A DNA stretch of 6,984 bases from Candidatus Stahliibacteriota bacterium. Its GTDB lineage: Bacteria; Hydrothermota; Tepidihabitantia; SM23-42. Shown piece after piece: positions 5,385 to 6,984 of this stretch; within the stretch, counting starts at the first letter, position 1, and every line of letters starts with the position of its first letter. The notes under the pieces were generated by a model, which was given only the letters and a program-made list of their open reading frames with translations, made no database searches and was not told where the DNA came from. The position numbers were made by a program, and so were the translations under genes. The stretch spans positions 1 through 6,984 of the forward strand of contig SOIY01000037.1 of assembly GCA_004376785.1 (NCBI GenBank), written 5' to 3'.

Positions 5385-6257
5385 ATGATTATGAAAGCTG
5401 GTTATATCTCAATAATTGGTAATCCGAATGTAGGTAAATCAACATTACTCAATCGTTTATTAGAAATAAAACTATCTATTGTAAGTTCTAAACCCCAAAC
5501 AACAAGACAACGCATCTTAGGAATTCTTACTGAAGGTGATAACCAATGCTATTTTCTTGACACACCAGGATTAATAAAACCGAATTATGAACTTCAAAAA
5601 CTGATGGTCAATCAGATTAGAAGAGCAACCAAAGATGCTGATCTGATAATCTGGATAGTAGACCCCTGGTTCAAACCAGAAGATTTCCCGAAGAAACTAT
5701 TAGAGTCATGCAAAAAAAAGCCGCTAATATGTGTCATAAATAAAATAGACATTGTGCTTAAGACAAAATTATTACCGATTATTGATAAGCTTAAAAAAAT
5801 CAACATTAAGGAGATTATTCCTATTTCCGCACTAAATGGTGATGGTCTTGTAACACTCAAAAAAGCTATCTTTAAACATCTTCCTGAAGGTCCATTTTTA
5901 TACCCGGTAGACGATCTTTCTGACAGTCCAGAACGATTCTTTGTTGCCGAACTGATCAGGGAGCGGGTATTTGAATCTTTTAAAAAAGAGATTCCCTATT
6001 CTACATGCGTAGTGATTGATGAATTTAAAGAAAGAGAAAAAGGCAAGGATTATATTCGAGCTCTTATTTATGTTGAAAGAAAGTCGCAAAAGGGTATCCT
6101 TATCGGCAAGAATGGTGAGGCACTGAAAAAGGTAGGTGCTGAGGCACGTAAGGAAATAGAAAATTTCCTGGGCCGTGAAGTCTATCTTGAATTATGGGTA
6201 AAGGTCAAAGAAAAATGGAGAAAAGACAAGAAATTTTTAAAAGAGTTAGGATATTAA
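5385..6257 (+). CDS. era: GTPase Era (30S ribosome assembly, KH domain)
   Basis: Era binds the 3' end of 16S rRNA and couples its GTPase cycle to 30S subunit maturation. The 290-residue length matches the family (about 290-300). G1 is GNPNVGKST (12-20), the switch I/G2 region KPQTTRQR (36-43), G3 DTPG (59-62), G4 NKID (119-122) and G5 SAL (148-150). The inter-domain signature DDLSDSPERFFVAELIRE spans 176-193, and the KH domain has IGKNG (240-244) followed by the typical helix and the ELWVKVKEKWR ending. Two ATGs are possible, at 5385 and 5391. The second gives the usual Era beginning (MKAGYISIIG), and nothing further downstream could serve. Neither has a Shine-Dalgarno sequence because a strong hairpin occupies the space upstream, which is unusual for an essential gene. 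Function is secure; the start and its regulation are not. Confidence 0.97.
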   Translation: MIMKAGYISIIGNPNVGKSTLLNRLLEIKLSIVSSKPQTTRQRILGILTEGDNQCYFLDTPGLIKPNYELQKLMVNQIRRATKDADLIIWIVDPWFKPEDFPKKLLESCKKKPLICVINKIDIVLKTKLLPIIDKLKKINIKEIIPISALNGDGLVTLKKAIFKHLPEGPFLYPVDDLSDSPERFFVAELIRERVFESFKKEIPYSTCVVIDEFKEREKGKDYIRALIYVERKSQKGILIGKNGEALKKVGAEARKEIENFLGREVYLELWVKVKEKWRKDKKFLKELGY

Positions 6258-6261
6258 TATT

Positions 6262-6343
6262 GTTAAATGGTTAAAAGGTTAAATTGTGAATAATGATAAT
6301 ATAAATATAAAATCATTTAACCAATTACTAATTAGCATTTAAC
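6262..6343. repeat. Degenerate octamer repeats, direct on the left and inverted on the right
   Basis: Three direct octamers start at 6262, 6270 and 6278 (GTTAAATG, GTTAAAAG, GTTAAATT). Inverted copies CATTTAAC lie at 6314-6321 and 6336-6343, with degenerate 7-8 base units between them. The outer units pair exactly (6262-6269 with 6336-6343), as do GGTTAAAT (6277-6284) and ATTTAACC (6315-6322). The AT-rich middle may hold the promoter of the next gene. There is no ORF. Confidence 0.55.
6284..6311 (+). promoter_or_regulatory. Possible promoter of the adenosine-specific kinase gene
   Basis: TTGTGA (6284-6289), a 16-nt spacer and TATAAA (6306-6311) match the consensus at 4 and 5 of 6 positions, with the same spacing as the two strong promoters here. 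In DNA this AT-rich such a match can arise by chance. If used, the leader is about 46 nt and contains part of the inverted octamers. Confidence 0.3.
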
Positions 6344-6363
6344 TATGTCGTAAAGGAGGACAA

Positions 6364-6846
6364 ATGGAAATAAAAAAAATAAAAATCGAACCTATTGAGG
6401 GTGTTAATATAATATGCGGTTACACCCATTTTATAAAAACCGCAGAAGATTTATATGAGGCATTAGTAAATGCCCATTCTCAGATAAAATTTGGCTTGGC
6501 ATTTTGTGAGGCATCAGAAAAGTGTCTTGTCCGTTATGAAGGCAATGATCCACAATTGGTTGATTTAGCAAAAGATTATGCATATAAAATTGGCGCAGGA
6601 CATTTCTTTATTATCTTTATAAAAAACGCATTTCCAATCAATGTCCTGGATAGAATAAAAGCCTGCCCCGAGATTGTAAGAATCCTGTGTGCAACAGCAA
6701 ATCCAGTAGAGATTCTGCTGGTTGAAGATGAACAGGGAAAGGGCGTGATCGGTGTTATTGACGGTTATGCGTCAAAAGGTATTGAAGATAAGAATACCCG
6801 TAAAGAGCGTTATGAATTTTTGAGGAAGATAGGGTATAAATTGTAG
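6364..6846 (+). CDS. Adenosine-specific kinase family protein (Pfam Adenosine_kin, formerly DUF355)
   Basis: The 160-residue length and near-continuous conservation place this in the small family studied structurally in Pyrobaculum aerophilum, where adenosine binding suggested an adenosine kinase unrelated to the ribokinase-type enzymes. Marks are HFIKTAEDLYEAL (22-34), KFGLAFCEAS (42-51), EGND (59-62), GAGHFFIIF (77-85), FPINVL (90-95), CATANPVE (109-116), GVIDG (130-134) and the closing LRKIGYKL. The expected role is cytosolic purine-nucleoside salvage, adenosine to AMP; the biochemical support for the family is thin, so the reaction is known-family inference. The ATG is supported by AAAGGAGGA three nt upstream, the strongest ribosome binding site on this strand. 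It is 106 bp from era, so it may have its own promoter. It is followed by a terminator. Nothing suggests truncation. Confidence 0.92.
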   Translation: MEIKKIKIEPIEGVNIICGYTHFIKTAEDLYEALVNAHSQIKFGLAFCEASEKCLVRYEGNDPQLVDLAKDYAYKIGAGHFFIIFIKNAFPINVLDRIKACPEIVRILCATANPVEILLVEDEQGKGVIGVIDGYASKGIEDKNTRKERYEFLRKIGYKL

Positions 6847-6911
6847 GCACCCTCACCACGCAGCGAATCATCAGGTAGCAAGCGTATTTAAGATATTTTG
6901 ATATACTAAAA

Positions 6912-6938
6912 AGGGATCACCTGATTAAAGTGATCCCT
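6912..6938. terminator. Terminator behind the adenosine-specific kinase gene, possibly bidirectional
   Basis: AGGGATCAC (6912-6920) and GTGATCCCT (6930-6938) form a perfect 9-bp stem with a 9-nt loop. On the plus strand CGTTCTTTT follows; on the minus strand TTTTTAG follows, so it could also stop transcripts entering from the right. It lies 65 bp after the stop codon. The remaining bases to 6984 are AT-rich with no gene seen. Confidence 0.7.
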
Positions 6939-6984
6939 CGTTCTTTTGCTTAATAGATATTTAAAGTATATTATTGATTTAGTC

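Noticed and set aside
5197..5388. A Lys-rich open frame overlapping the membrane-protein tail and ending in TGA inside the era start (ATGA), reachable by slippage on the A6 run before the stop at 5333.
   Set aside because: It would need a +1 or -2 shift, there is no known slippery heptamer in the right phase, and the Lys-rich content is simply the shadow of an A-rich coding tail. The ATGA contact is probably chance.
6870..6925. ATCAGGT (6870-6876) is complementary to ACCTGAT (6919-6925) in the terminator, an antiterminator-like pairing.
   Set aside because: Only 7 bp, mostly in the loop of the terminator, with no leader gene downstream to regulate; likely chance.
1..6984. Searched for transposases, phage genes, CRISPR repeats, toxin-antitoxin pairs and defence genes.
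   Set aside because: None is visible; all larger frames are accounted for by core genes or the single unknown membrane protein.

Overview
The window is bacterial: it carries the SRP GTPase Ffh, a TatA translocase subunit, the 30S-assembly GTPase Era and PASTA-domain envelope proteins. It is AT-rich, and the tRNA gene does not encode CCA. The adenosine-specific kinase family is common in archaea and in deep-branching or thermophilic bacteria. Together with kinase-less PASTA genes beside rpe, this suggests an uncultivated candidate-phylum bacterium, perhaps of the WOR-3/Stahlbacteria kind. That placement is a guess from gene content and no sequence comparison was made.

Left part, minus strand (about 3871 down to 1). 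In transcription order: tatA, a tRNA-Ser(GGA), a possible 22-codon hydrophobic ORF, two tandem membrane-anchored triple-PASTA proteins without kinase domains, rpe, and ffh, which runs off the left edge. From the first PASTA gene to ffh every junction overlaps (ATGA, GTGA, then 16 bp), so these four genes are very probably one translationally coupled operon. Three of the products (Ffh, TatA and the PASTA pair) act at or on the cytoplasmic membrane; Rpe is a pentose-phosphate enzyme.

Middle (3872-4130). A divergent intergenic region holds two sigma70-type promoters that each match TTGACA-16-TATAAT exactly. One points left to tatA and one points right to a membrane protein, and both imply very short leaders. 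Between them lies a perfect 11-bp inverted repeat that neither inferred transcript would contain.

Right part, plus strand (4131-6984). A 400-residue polytopic membrane protein of unrecognised function, with a Lys/Glu-rich tail, is followed by a GC-rich 14-bp hairpin that ends 2 nt before the start codon of era. After era comes a spacer of degenerate octamer repeats, then an adenosine-specific kinase family gene with a strong ribosome binding site, and finally a bidirectional-looking terminator. No stretch longer than 300 bases lacks a gene.

I found no mobile element, CRISPR array or defence system. The points most worth a second look are the kinase-less PASTA pair in the position usually held by a PASTA kinase near rpe, the hairpin on the era start, the small hydrophobic ORF inside an inverted repeat, and the structured divergent promoter region.
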